A model generated the notes under the pieces. It was not told the origin of the DNA, searched no databases, and worked only from the letters and a program-made list of their open reading frames with translations. Shown in pieces: positions 26,680-35,444 of a stretch of DNA of 64,000 nucleotides. Position numbers and translations under genes: made by a program. Numbering within the stretch: the first letter of the stretch is position 1; each line of letters opens with the position of its first letter. The DNA is from Deltaproteobacteria bacterium (GTDB taxonomy: Bacteria; Desulfobacterota; Desulfomonilia; UBA1062): positions 160,718 through 224,717 of the forward strand of contig JAHDRW010000013.1 of the NCBI GenBank assembly GCA_018433085.1. Reading direction: 5' to 3'.

Positions 26680-28500
26680 ATGGCAAAGTTTGCAGAAACT
26701 TCGATCCCGGCGGTATTCCACAACCGGGTGGAGCAGTTCGGGGACAGGGCCATCGTGGCGTACAAGAAAGATGGCGTCTATACCGATGTCTCGTGGAAAG
26801 AGATGGGCCGGATGGTGAGGAATCTGGGCTACTTCCTCATCAGCAAGGGCATCAAACCCGGCGACAAGGTGTGCCTGTTCTCCCCGAACCGCTACGAGTG
26901 GTGGGTGGCCGACCTGGCGATCCTCTCAATCGGCGCGGTCAACGTCCCCATCTATGCTACAAACTCGGCAGAAGAATCCAGGTACATCATCGAGAACTCC
27001 GATGCCGTGATGTGTTTCACCGCAACCGCGGAACACACCGGCAAGATCGTTTCGGTAAAGCCGAAGCTTCCGACCCTGAAGGACGTCATAAGCTTCGAAT
27101 CTCTCGATAAGCCCATCGATGGCGTGATAGAACTGAGCACCGCACTGAAGGACGGCGAAAAGAATTCCCAGGAGGCCGAATTCGACAAGAGGATCCGCGA
27201 CATCAAGAGCTCGGAGATGGCCACCATCATCTACACCTCGGGCACCACGGGCAATCCAAAGGGGGTCATGCTCTCCCACAACAACTTCTTCGCGAACGTC
27301 CAGCAGCTCTACAATGTCGATCCCGAACTGTTCAAGCGGGCGGACGAGCTCACCTTCCTATCCTTCCTGCCGCTTGCGCACTCCTTCGAGCGCACCGTTG
27401 GCTACTACACGCCCATGAGCCACGGCATGAAGGTCTATTTTGCCGAAGACTTCTCCAAGATCGTGGAGAACTTCCAGGAGGTCCATCCGACCTGCATCGT
27501 GAGCGTTCCCAGGCTCTTCGAGAAGATCCACGCCGGCATCCTCACCAAGGTGGCGGGTGCCCCCCCGGTCAAGAAGGCCATGTTCAACTGGGCCATGGGC
27601 GTTGCCGCAAACAACCTCCCCTACATCTGCAACGACAAGCAGCCGAGCGGTTTCTTCGGGTTCAAATACCGTCTCGCGGACAAGCTCATCTTCTCCAAGC
27701 TCCGGACGGCCCTCGGCATGGACAAGATGGAGTTCGGCTTCTCTGGCGGCGGGCCCTTGTCCGTGTCCGATGCCGAGTTCTTCCTGGGCATGGGAATCAA
27801 GATATGCGAGGGCTTCGGCCTGACCGAGACCACCCCGGTGACCAACGCCAATTCTCCCAGGAAAATCAAGCCCGGAACCGTCGGGCCCGCAATCAAGGAC
27901 ACGATCTGCAAGATCGGTGAGGGCGGCGAGCTGCTCATCAAGGGCCCCCAGGTCATGATGGGCTACTACAAGAACGAGGAGGCCACCAAAGAGGTCTTCA
28001 CCGAAGACGGCTTTTTCCGCACCGGCGACATTGCAGAGATGGACGAAGATGGCTATGTCAAGATCACGGGCCGGATAAAGGACCTCATCGTCACCTCGGG
28101 CGGCAAGAATATATCTCCCCAGAACATCGAAAACAGTCTCAAGGCCTCGAATTTCATCGAGCAGGTCGCTGTGATAGGCGACAATCGCAAGTACCTCTCG
28201 GCCCTGGTGGTGCCAGCCTTCCCCGAGCTCGAGAGCTGGGCGAAGGAACAGGGCATCAATTTCTCCTCCCACTCCGAGCTTATCAAGGACCCCAAGGTCA
28301 ACGAGCTCTTTGCCAGGGAGATCGAGGCCAACATGAAGGACTATGCCCGGGTGGAGCAGATCCGCAAGTTCTCCCTGCTCGACAGGGAATGGTCCCAGGA
28401 AACGGACGAGCTCACGCCCACCCTGAAACTCAAGCGCAGGGTCATCAACCAGAAATACAAGGACGCCATTGAGCAGATGTACCCGGCTTCCGCCGACTAG
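26680..28500 (+). CDS. long-chain acyl-CoA synthetase (AMP-forming), copy 1
   Basis: 606 residues of the ANL superfamily: YTSGTTGNPKGVM (P-loop-like motif A3) near residue 190, GFGLTETTPVT (A5), FFRTGDIAEMDEDGYVKITGRIKDLI (A7-A8 hinge) and a C-terminal lysine region. Length and the N-terminal ETSIPAVFHNRVEQFGDRA fit FadD/FACL-type enzymes that make acyl-CoA, AMP and PPi. The ATG at 26680 follows GAAGGAGGG. The next gene encodes a close paralogue. A strong intrinsic terminator follows. Real substrate (fatty or aromatic acid) cannot be told. Confidence 0.92.
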   Translation: MAKFAETSIPAVFHNRVEQFGDRAIVAYKKDGVYTDVSWKEMGRMVRNLGYFLISKGIKPGDKVCLFSPNRYEWWVADLAILSIGAVNVPIYATNSAEESRYIIENSDAVMCFTATAEHTGKIVSVKPKLPTLKDVISFESLDKPIDGVIELSTALKDGEKNSQEAEFDKRIRDIKSSEMATIIYTSGTTGNPKGVMLSHNNFFANVQQLYNVDPELFKRADELTFLSFLPLAHSFERTVGYYTPMSHGMKVYFAEDFSKIVENFQEVHPTCIVSVPRLFEKIHAGILTKVAGAPPVKKAMFNWAMGVAANNLPYICNDKQPSGFFGFKYRLADKLIFSKLRTALGMDKMEFGFSGGGPLSVSDAEFFLGMGIKICEGFGLTETTPVTNANSPRKIKPGTVGPAIKDTICKIGEGGELLIKGPQVMMGYYKNEEATKEVFTEDGFFRTGDIAEMDEDGYVKITGRIKDLIVTSGGKNISPQNIENSLKASNFIEQVAVIGDNRKYLSALVVPAFPELESWAKEQGINFSSHSELIKDPKVNELFAREIEANMKDYARVEQIRKFSLLDREWSQETDELTPTLKLKRRVINQKYKDAIEQMYPASAD

Positions 28501-28520
28501 CGGCTTTCACGTGAATATCC

Positions 28521-28550
28521 GGGGGAGGGTCACGGCCCTCCCCCTTTTTT
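28521..28550 (+). terminator. intrinsic terminator after acyl-CoA synthetase copy 1
   Basis: Nine-base G+C arms (GGGGGAGGG / CCCTCCCCC) with a six-base loop, followed by six T, 20 bases after the stop codon. Confidence 0.92.
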
Positions 28551-28699
28551 GTTCCGACCCCTGCCTTTTTTGTTACCCCTTTTAACGCATAGAGATATTT
28601 CTAAGGAAATCATAGACAGCCATCTTGATTCATCCTGGTCAACAATTTATTATTAATGGATGTTGTCTGTCCCATATTCTCTTTTGTAAGGAGGTATTT

Positions 28700-30511
28700 A
28701 TGGCTGCATTCAAGGAAACTTCCATGGGGGCGATTTTCCAGAACCGGGTGGAGGAGCACGGGGACAAGGCGCTCGTATCCTTCAAAAACAGGCAGGGCGT
28801 CTGGGAGGACCTGTCCTGGAACCAGCTGAACGAAAAGGTGAGGAACCTCGGAAACTTTCTCATCTCAAGGGGGGTGAAGCCCGGGGAGAAGATAGCCCTG
28901 TTCTCGCCCAACCGGTATGAATGGTGGGTGGCGGACCTCGCGATCCTCTCGATCGGGGCGGTCAACGTGCCCATCTATGCCACGAACTCCGCCCAGGAAT
29001 GCCGCTACATCATCGACAACTCGGATTCCATCATGTGCTTTGCCGGAACGCGCGAGCATCTGGACAAAATCCTTTCCGTGAAGAACCAGCTTCCCAATGT
29101 AAGGCAGGTGATCATCTTCGATGATCTCTCAGAGTCGAGAGAGGGGGTTATCGACCTGGCCGAGGCCCTGAAGGAAGGACGGGCCTATAAAAACAAGAAT
29201 GAATTCGACGAGAGGCTCAGGCCCATCAGTATCAACGACCTTGCGACTATCATCTACACCTCGGGCACCACCGGAAACCCCAAGGGCGTCATGCTCTCTC
29301 ACAAGAACTTTGTCTCCAACGTCAACCAGCTTCAGGCAGTCGATCCCGATTTCCTCGCCGGCGACCATGTGTTCCTTTCCTTTCTGCCGCTGGCGCACTC
29401 TCTTGAGCGGACCGTGGGGTACTATACCCCCATCTTTCTGGGGCACAAGGTTGCGTTTGCCGAGGATGTCACCAAGCTGCTCGAAAACTTCCAGGAGGTC
29501 CGGCCTACCTTTATCGTGAGTGTCCCGAGGATATACGAGCGGGTCCACAACGGAATCCTCGCCAAGGTAAGCGGTGCTCCGCCGATCAAGAAGGCCCTTT
29601 TCAACTGGGCCATGGGCATCGCGCGGGACAATCTGCCCTACATCTGCAACAACAGACCCAGAACAGGGTTCTTTGCGTTCAAATACCGTCTCGCGGACAA
29701 AATCATCTTCTCAAAGCTCAAGGCAGCCCTGGGCATGGACCGGTTGCAGGGGGCCATTTCGGGCGGTGGACCGCTCTCGGTATCCGATGCCGAGTTTTTC
29801 TTAGGAATGGGCATCCGGGTTCTGGAGGGGTTCGGGCTTACCGAAACAACCCCCGTGACCAACGGCAACAAGCCCACGAGGATCAAGCCGGGCACCGTGG
29901 GTCCCGCGGTCAAGGACACGATCTGCAAGATCGGTGAGGGCGGCGAGCTGCTCATCAAGGGCCCCCAGGTCATGATGGGCTACTACAAAAACGATACCGC
30001 CACCAAGGAGGTGTTCACCAAAGACGGCTTCTTCCGCACCGGCGATATCGGCGAGATCGACGAGGACGGGTATCTGAAGATCACGGGCCGCATCAAGGAT
30101 CTCATCGTCACCTCGGGCGGCAAGAACATCTCGCCCCAGAACATCGAAAACAGTCTCCAGGCCTCACCCTTCATCGAGCAGGTGGCGGTGATCGGCGACA
30201 ACCGCAAATACCTCTCCGCCCTGATCGTGCCCTCGTTCGAGAATCTCGAAAAGTGGGCTTCGGACCGGGGGGTTTCCACGGACAGTCACAGAGAGCTCAT
30301 CTCCAACGACAAGGTCGTCGCACTCTTCGAAAAGGAGATCGAAGAGCACATGAGGGATTACGCGAGGGTAGAGCAGATCAGGAAGTTCACCCTGCTCGAT
30401 TCCCTCTGGACCCAGGAAACCGGCGAGCTCACGCCAACGCTCAAGGTCAAGAGAAGGGTCATTTCACAGAAATACTCCCGGCACATAGATGCCATGTACC
30501 CGACAGAATAG
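28700..30511 (+). CDS. long-chain acyl-CoA synthetase (AMP-forming), copy 2
   Basis: 603 residues, collinear with the preceding synthetase over its whole length and with the same ANL motifs (YTSGTTGNPKGVM, GFGLTETTPVT, FFRTGDIGEIDEDGY). The N-terminus is nearly the same (FKETSMGAIFQNRVEEHGDKA). ATG 28700 follows AAGGAGG. A terminator and a ~200-base gap separate the two genes, so they can be expressed independently; difference in the acyl pocket would allow different chain ranges. This is a tandem duplication that has clearly diverged. Confidence 0.92.
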   Translation: MAAFKETSMGAIFQNRVEEHGDKALVSFKNRQGVWEDLSWNQLNEKVRNLGNFLISRGVKPGEKIALFSPNRYEWWVADLAILSIGAVNVPIYATNSAQECRYIIDNSDSIMCFAGTREHLDKILSVKNQLPNVRQVIIFDDLSESREGVIDLAEALKEGRAYKNKNEFDERLRPISINDLATIIYTSGTTGNPKGVMLSHKNFVSNVNQLQAVDPDFLAGDHVFLSFLPLAHSLERTVGYYTPIFLGHKVAFAEDVTKLLENFQEVRPTFIVSVPRIYERVHNGILAKVSGAPPIKKALFNWAMGIARDNLPYICNNRPRTGFFAFKYRLADKIIFSKLKAALGMDRLQGAISGGGPLSVSDAEFFLGMGIRVLEGFGLTETTPVTNGNKPTRIKPGTVGPAVKDTICKIGEGGELLIKGPQVMMGYYKNDTATKEVFTKDGFFRTGDIGEIDEDGYLKITGRIKDLIVTSGGKNISPQNIENSLQASPFIEQVAVIGDNRKYLSALIVPSFENLEKWASDRGVSTDSHRELISNDKVVALFEKEIEEHMRDYARVEQIRKFTLLDSLWTQETGELTPTLKVKRRVISQKYSRHIDAMYPTE

Positions 30512-30580
30512 AGAGTTTTGACCCGCAGCACTGTTTTACCCCAGAGAAAACATGAGTTGCGGTGTCGGGGCCATACGCGT

Positions 30581-31951
30581 ATGATGGCATGGAATGCCAT
30601 GAAGAGACAAAGAGAAGCATCGTGCCCCGCAATTTCCTCCACGGACTCTATTCTGGAGAGTATTTCGGACGGGGTGTTTACGGTTGACGCGGACTGGCGC
30701 ATCACCTCGTTCAACCGGGCCGCCGAGGAGATCACCGGCATACCGCGCGAGGAAGCTCTGGGCAGGTTCTGCTCCGAGGTGTTCCGGTCCAGCATGTGCG
30801 AGACCGATTGCGCCCTGCGCCGGACGCTCGCGTCCGGAAAGCCGGTGATCGGCAAGTCGTGCTATATCATCGACGCACACGGCCGCCGGATTCCGATCAG
30901 CGTCTCTACGGCCGTACTGAAAGACTCCCGGGGCCGTATCGCGGGGGGAGCAGAAACCTTCCGTGACCTGACCGAGCTCGAGGAGCTGCGCCAGGAGCTT
31001 CAGACGCGGCATCATATGGGAGATCTCACGAGCCGCAGCCCCATCATGCAGAATGTCTTCGGGGTTGTTCCCGCGGTGGCGGCAAGCCCCAGCACAGTGC
31101 TCATCCTTGGTGAGACCGGAACCGGGAAGGAGCTCGTGGCAAGGACTATCCATTCCCTGAGCCCTCGCCGGGACGCTCCCTTCATCGCCGTCAACTGCGG
31201 GGCGCTCCCCGACACACTCCTCGAATCAGAGCTCTTCGGCTACAAGGCGGGTGCGTTCACCGGTGCGTCAAGGGACAAACCTGGGCGGTTCGCCCTTGCC
31301 CGGGGAGGAACCCTCTTTCTCGACGAGATCGCCGAGGTGAGCCCCGCCCTGCAGGTCAGGCTGCTTCGGTTCCTGCAGGAGCGCACCTTCGAACCCCTGG
31401 GAGCCATACGCTCCGAGAACGCCGATGTACGGATCATCGCCGCGACAAATCAGGACCTGGCCGAAAAGGTGAGGAAGGGAGAATTTCGCGACGATCTCTA
31501 CTACCGCGTGAACGTGGTTCGCATCGAGCTCCCCCCCTTAAGGCGCCGCAAGGAAGACATCCCGCTTCTGGCTGAGCAGTTTATCGATCACTTCAACCGG
31601 ATTCAGCACAAATCGGTCCAGGGAATCACCACAGAGGCCCTTTCCCTGCTCATGGCGCACGACTGGCCCGGGAACATCCGGGAGCTGGAAAACGTGATCG
31701 AGCGCGCCTTCATCCTGTGCGACAAGGGCCCGATCGGTGTTTCACACCTTCCCGAGGACCTCACGCTGCGGCATGCCGCGCTGAAGAAACAGCCGGGGAT
31801 CAGATCCGCCAGAGAGCTCATGGAGGCACAGGCAATCCGCAAGGCCCTTGAACGCAACGACGAAAACCGTCTCGCCGCGGCGCGAGAGCTCGGCATCCAC
31901 AAGAGCACCCTGTTCAGAAAAATGAAAAAGCTCGGCATCGGCCGCAGATGA
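30581..31951 (+). CDS. sigma-54-dependent activator (PAS-AAA+-Fis), canonical GAFTGA
   Basis: About 456 residues: PAS sensor domain (residues ~30-140, DGVFTVDADWRITSFNRAAEEITG), AAA+ domain with Walker A (GETGTGKE), intact GAFTGA sigma-54 contact loop, Walker B (GGTLFLDEI), arginine-finger region and a C-terminal Fis-type helix-turn-helix (RLAAARELGIHKSTLFRKM). The PAS domain has a CSEVFRSSMCETDC motif; its paralogue at 39878 has CSDVFHASICENEC, so both may bind a cofactor or sense redox through cysteines. Likely activates the sigma-54 promoter at 32161. The exact start among three close ATGs (30581, 30584, 30599) is unsure. Confidence 0.9.
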   Translation: MMAWNAMKRQREASCPAISSTDSILESISDGVFTVDADWRITSFNRAAEEITGIPREEALGRFCSEVFRSSMCETDCALRRTLASGKPVIGKSCYIIDAHGRRIPISVSTAVLKDSRGRIAGGAETFRDLTELEELRQELQTRHHMGDLTSRSPIMQNVFGVVPAVAASPSTVLILGETGTGKELVARTIHSLSPRRDAPFIAVNCGALPDTLLESELFGYKAGAFTGASRDKPGRFALARGGTLFLDEIAEVSPALQVRLLRFLQERTFEPLGAIRSENADVRIIAATNQDLAEKVRKGEFRDDLYYRVNVVRIELPPLRRRKEDIPLLAEQFIDHFNRIQHKSVQGITTEALSLLMAHDWPGNIRELENVIERAFILCDKGPIGVSHLPEDLTLRHAALKKQPGIRSARELMEAQAIRKALERNDENRLAAARELGIHKSTLFRKMKKLGIGRR

Positions 31952-32031
31952 GACCTCTTGTTCTCCCGCCGGACGAGGTTCCCTGAAACCGGACCCGGAT
32001 AAACCGGAAGGATCGCGGACGGGTATCGTTT

Positions 32032-32075
32032 TTGCTACTCCTTATCGGCTATCGAGTCGCTTTATTGCTACTCCT
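32032..32075. promoter_or_regulatory. direct repeat, possible enhancer site of the sigma-54 activator
   Basis: TTGCTACTCCT occurs at 32032-32042 and again at 32065-32075. The 33-base spacing is about three helical turns, and the pair lies 90-130 bases upstream of the sigma-54 promoter at 32161, the usual place for an upstream activating sequence. Confidence 0.5.
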
Positions 32076-32160
32076 CCCTCCGGGGTACATGACCCTTCCA
32101 TTCAGAATCCCCTTTGCGATATCCTGATGATACCGGTGTTGAGGCCGGCTATTCAGGATA

Positions 32161-32177
32161 TTGGCACAGAGCGTGCT
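32161..32177 (+). promoter_or_regulatory. sigma-54 promoter of ORP-like block 1
   Basis: TTGGCACAGAGCGTGCT: GG at 32163-32164, ten bases, GC at 32175-32176. The -24 half is consensus (TGGCAC) and the -12 half is GTGCT. Transcription should start near 32188, about 20 bases before the ATG at 32209. The gene immediately upstream encodes a sigma-54 activator. Confidence 0.8.
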
Positions 32178-32208
32178 CTTGGTATACATAGAGAGGATAA
32201 CCGGGCGC

Positions 32209-32820
32209 ATGAGTGAGAAGACTGCATTCTCATCCTGGAACAGCAGGATAGCGCCGGTCTTTGATGTGGCTGGCCGGATTCGTCTCGTGGAGACCGAGGC
32301 GGGCCGTATCCTGAGCGAAACCGCAGAGACCCTGCCTGCAGAAGAACCATTGGAGAAGGTCCGTCAAATGATTCGGCTCGGGGTAAACACCCTGGTGTGC
32401 GGGGCGATCTCGCGATTTTTGCAAGACATGGTGAACTCGTCCGGAATCACCGTGGTCCCCTTCGTGGCTGGGGACCTGCAGGAAGTCATTCATGCATGGA
32501 TCGAGGACAGGCTCGGCGACAGCTTTGCCATGCCGGGATGCTGCGGCAGGGGGCGCGGACGCTCCATGCGCTGTGGCGGCATGAGGCACGGCGGTGTGTC
32601 CTCCCGGGAAGGCAGGAAGGCCGAAGAACCGGGATATCCCGGTACCGTGCGGTTTCCAGTACTCGGCAGGGAAACCGGGCAGGAACAGTCCTTTTCAACG
32701 GGGATTGAAAATCTGTGCGTATGCCCCCGGTGCGGCCACTATGAACTGCACCGAACGGGAATATCCTGCATGCATGTTCAATGCCCTCTCTGCGGCAGCA
32801 TGATGATCAGAAGCACATAA
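32209..32820 (+). CDS. DINMOC/NifX-type protein with MPGC motif and C-terminal zinc ribbon
   Basis: 203 residues. Residues ~8-110 follow the dinitrogenase Fe-Mo cofactor (DINMOC) fold: RIAPVFDVAGRIRLVE, LGVNTLVCGAISR, VVPFVAGDLQEVI. Then comes FAMPGCCGRGRGRSMRCGGM, a Gly/Arg/Cys-rich stretch, and a C-terminal rubredoxin-like knuckle pair (CPRCG...CPLCG). First gene behind the sigma-54 promoter. The protein at 41409-41789 has the same layout up to its MPGC and is first gene of block 2. It lacks the usual DINMOC start with a long glycine loop, so cofactor binding may differ. ATG 32209 is favoured because frames starting further upstream would begin inside the promoter. Confidence 0.78.
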   Translation: MSEKTAFSSWNSRIAPVFDVAGRIRLVETEAGRILSETAETLPAEEPLEKVRQMIRLGVNTLVCGAISRFLQDMVNSSGITVVPFVAGDLQEVIHAWIEDRLGDSFAMPGCCGRGRGRSMRCGGMRHGGVSSREGRKAEEPGYPGTVRFPVLGRETGQEQSFSTGIENLCVCPRCGHYELHRTGISCMHVQCPLCGSMMIRST

Positions 32821-32869
32821 TGAGCGCGCCGCGTTCCGAAGAAATAGAAACAAAGACAGGAGGCAAGAC

Positions 32870-33175
32870 ATGACGATACCCACACAGGGTCCTTTCAGAT
32901 GGAGATGGGGGATGATTGCCGGTGCATGCCGGCCGGGACGTATGGTTCCGGGAGCTTCAGCGTCACCGGCAGGACTTTTCGGGAGGGCCCCGCTGATCTT
33001 TCTGGTCGGGAGCCTGGTGCTGCACGACCTTTCCCGTCCGAACAGCCGGATCAGAAAGATCGCGACAATGCTGCTCGGAAAACCGGCGGTGGAGGACCAT
33101 ACTGCCGTGGTGGTGCAGCCGACAGCCATAGAATCCTCCTTCGCATCCGCTCCGGAGGACGGGAAGGAAAAGTGA
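32870..33175 (+). CDS. small hypothetical protein with one membrane segment
   Basis: 101 residues, no family recognised. One likely membrane helix (APLIFLVGSLVLHDL) in the middle, with a basic stretch after it (RPNSRIRKIA). The start has an excellent ribosome-binding site (CAGGAGG, seven bases), and the gene lies between two DINMOC genes in the same orientation, so I believe it is translated. It might anchor the ORP-like complex at the membrane; that is a guess. Confidence 0.55.
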   Translation: MTIPTQGPFRWRWGMIAGACRPGRMVPGASASPAGLFGRAPLIFLVGSLVLHDLSRPNSRIRKIATMLLGKPAVEDHTAVVVQPTAIESSFASAPEDGKEK

Positions 33176-33444
33176 CATTCCAGCTTGCGGCCTCAACGAG
33201 ATCGAAAGACTTGCCCTTAAGGTCCTTTGATGGGCAGGAGACAAAAACAGAGTAGATGAGCGGCACGCACGCCCGGGATAATTCCCCTGGACCATGCACC
33301 CGCGAACAGCAGGATACAGCGGACTCGGAACGGGACGCCTCACCACTGCTTATGCATAGAGGATGAGCGGACCGGCGGTGACCGGAATCCCGAGAGAGCA
33401 AACAGTGTAAACAACATTGCATACACGAATGGAAGGAGAAGTAA

Positions 33445-33807
33445 ATGAAAGTGGCTTTTTCTACATCGGGCAACACTCTGAATGACCCGCTTGACAGACG
33501 TTTCGGCAGGGCGCCGAAGTTCCTGGTTTATGACACGGAGACGGAGAGCTTCGACGTGGTGGACAACGAGCAGAACCTCAACGCCCCACAGGGCGCGGGG
33601 ATACAGTCCGCCCAGATCGTTGCCGGGACCGGTGCCGGGCATCTGGTGACCGGGCACTGCGGACCCAATGCCTTCAAGGTCCTCCAGGCGGCCGGGATAA
33701 AGATATACAACGCCGAGGCCGCCACCATAGCCGACGCACTGAAGCTCTTCCTTGCGGGAGCGCTCAAGCCTTCCGGCTCCGCCGATGTCGAAGGCCACTG
33801 GGTATGA
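33445..33807 (+). CDS. DINMOC/NifX-family (orange-protein-like) protein
   Basis: 120 residues forming one complete DINMOC domain: MKVAFSTSGNTLNDPLDRRF, a GAGIQSAQIVAG middle and GHCGPNAFKVLQAAGIKIY. The orange protein of Desulfovibrio, which carries a Mo-Cu-Mo sulfide cluster, belongs to this family; no cysteine cluster is needed there because the metal is held non-covalently. AGAAGGAGAAG precedes the ATG. Overlaps the next gene by four bases. Confidence 0.9.
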   Translation: MKVAFSTSGNTLNDPLDRRFGRAPKFLVYDTETESFDVVDNEQNLNAPQGAGIQSAQIVAGTGAGHLVTGHCGPNAFKVLQAAGIKIYNAEAATIADALKLFLAGALKPSGSADVEGHWV

Positions 33808-34334
33808 GCCTGGCGGTTCAGGAACAGGGCATCTCCTATACACCCATCGGGGTTATCCGGAGCATCCACGCCCAGCCCGAGCAGACACCCATCCAGCCCG
33901 CGTATTCTCGCGGGTGCAGAGGCACGGCCGAGATATTTGAGCAGTACTGCGAAGGGTTGAGCGATCTGGACGGGTTCTCGCACATCATGCTGATCTATCA
34001 CTTCCACCGGGCAGGTCCTGCGCGGATGATGGTCAGGCCGTTCCTCCAGGACACACTGAGAGGCTTGTTCTCCACCAGGGCGCCTGTCCGCCCTAACCCC
34101 ATCGGCCTCAGCATCGTGAGGCTCCTGTCCCGCGAGGGCCCGGTCCTCCACCTGGACTGCGTTGATGTGCTCGACGACACCCCCCTGCTCGATATCAAAC
34201 CCTACGTGTCGCGGTTCGACTGCATCCTGGAGACGAGATGCGGCTGGCAGGACAAGGTGGACGAAAACGCGGCGCAGAAACTGGGCATGCGCCGTTATCT
34301 CGCCGGCAATGTCCCGGAGAAGGGCCGGCCATGA
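33804..34334 (+). CDS. TrmO/TsaA-like tRNA methyltransferase family protein
   Basis: 176 residues of the UPF0066 family: YTPIGVIRSIH opening, DLDGFSHIMLIYHFHRA, and RAPVRPNPIGLSIVRLL near residue 90, which carry the SAM-binding residues. Family enzymes N6-methylate t6A37 in tRNA. The copy here is unusual in being embedded by ATGA overlaps between a DINMOC gene and a MinD-type ATPase gene, which suggests a task in this system, perhaps modification of another molecule. Ends near the catalytic domain; the C-terminal extension of E. coli TrmO is not obvious. Confidence 0.8.
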   Translation: MSLAVQEQGISYTPIGVIRSIHAQPEQTPIQPAYSRGCRGTAEIFEQYCEGLSDLDGFSHIMLIYHFHRAGPARMMVRPFLQDTLRGLFSTRAPVRPNPIGLSIVRLLSREGPVLHLDCVDVLDDTPLLDIKPYVSRFDCILETRCGWQDKVDENAAQKLGMRRYLAGNVPEKGRP

Positions 34335-35200
34335 TCCTGGCGGTTGCGTCCGGCAAGGGGGGAACCGGCAAGACCACCGTGTCCGCCAATCTGGCCCGGG
34401 TAGCGGGACAGCATGTCCAGCTTCTGGACTGTGACGTGGAGCAGCCCAACGCACACCTCTTTCTCAAGGGGACACTCCATTCCCGCGAGGAGGTATGCGT
34501 GCCTGTCCCCCGTGTCGACGAATCGCTCTGCACCGGTTGCGGGGAATGCAGCAGCTTCTGCCGCTTCCATGCCATCGCGTCGCTGGACACCGGTGCAATC
34601 GTTTTTCCCGAGCTCTGCCATGGCTGTGGAGGATGCTCCCTTGTCTGCCCCCGGAAGGCCATCACGGAACAGGATCATCGCATCGGCGTGATCGAGATCT
34701 TCAAGACGGGCAGCATGACCCTGATACAGGGAAAGCTCGATATCGGGGCAGCCATGGCTTCGTCCCTGATCAGGGCCGCAAAGGCACGTTTGAGCCGCGA
34801 GATTTCCGCCATTCTCGACACGCCTCCTGGAACCTCGTGCCCGGTGATCACCGCGATCCGCGATGCCGACCTCGTCATTCTGGTCACCGAGCCCACGCCC
34901 TTCGGCCTGCACGATCTGAAACTTGCAGTCGACATGGTCAGAGAGCTCGAGATTCCCCACGGCGTGGTGATCAACCGTGTCGGATCCGGGGACGACCGGG
35001 CGCGTGTATACTGCCGGGAAAACCATATCCCCGTGCTCATGGAATTCCCCGAAGACCGGGAGATCGCCCAGGCATACTCAAAGGGGGAGCTCATCGTGGA
35101 TACACTGCCCGTGTATCGGAGGCCCTTCGAAAACCTTCTCAGCAAATCCCTGGAATTCCATCAATCCAGCATAAGGAGTGACGAACATGCCGACCTATGA
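34331..35200 (+). CDS. MinD/ParA-type ATPase with inserted 2x[4Fe-4S] domain (type A)
   Basis: 289 residues. Deviant Walker A GKGGTGKTT starts at residue ~9; at residues ~60-100 a ferredoxin insert carries CTGCGECSSFCRFHAI and CHGCGGCSLVCPRKAI; DTPPGTSCPVI is Walker B-like and LVTEPTPFGLHDLK the later signature. ATPases of this kind occur in pairs in the ORP operons of Desulfovibrio and in nitrogenase-maturation-like systems. Partner is the type-B ATPase at 35441. ATG 34331 overlaps the trmO-like stop by ATGA; the frame upstream of it is not coding. Confidence 0.9.
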   Translation: MILAVASGKGGTGKTTVSANLARVAGQHVQLLDCDVEQPNAHLFLKGTLHSREEVCVPVPRVDESLCTGCGECSSFCRFHAIASLDTGAIVFPELCHGCGGCSLVCPRKAITEQDHRIGVIEIFKTGSMTLIQGKLDIGAAMASSLIRAAKARLSREISAILDTPPGTSCPVITAIRDADLVILVTEPTPFGLHDLKLAVDMVRELEIPHGVVINRVGSGDDRARVYCRENHIPVLMEFPEDREIAQAYSKGELIVDTLPVYRRPFENLLSKSLEFHQSSIRSDEHADL

Positions 35201-35444
35201 ATATGAATGTACGGTATGCGGACTTCGCCTCACGCACCGGCAGACCATGACCGATGAGCCGCTCAGGCAGTGTCCCGATTGCAGCGGAGAGCTCAAGCGC
35301 CTGATCACCGGCGGAACAGGTTTTGTCATGAAGGGCGGCCATGGGGCTTCAGCCCGGGAGATGGGGGCATGCCGCCTCGAACGTGAAGGAAAGACCTGCT
35401 GCGGCCGCAATGAGCGGTGCGGCGATCCCCGGTGCGGTGAGTGA
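35187..35444 (+). CDS. FmdB-type zinc-ribbon protein
   Basis: 85 residues. MPTYEYECTVCG...QCPDCSGELKRLITGG is the FmdB/CxxC_CxxC_SSSS zinc ribbon found in putative regulators of formylmethanofuran dehydrogenase and elsewhere; the C-terminal tail has four further cysteines (CRLEREGKTCCGRNERCGDPRCGE region). ATG 35187 follows AAGGAG and overlaps the preceding ATPase by 14 bases. It sits between the two paired ATPase genes in block 1 and has no counterpart in block 2. Confidence 0.82.
   Translation: MPTYEYECTVCGLRLTHRQTMTDEPLRQCPDCSGELKRLITGGTGFVMKGGHGASAREMGACRLEREGKTCCGRNERCGDPRCGE

Noticed and set aside
32161..32208. Start of the first block-1 gene at TTG 32161
   Set aside because: These bases are the sigma-54 promoter; a transcript beginning near 32188 cannot contain them.
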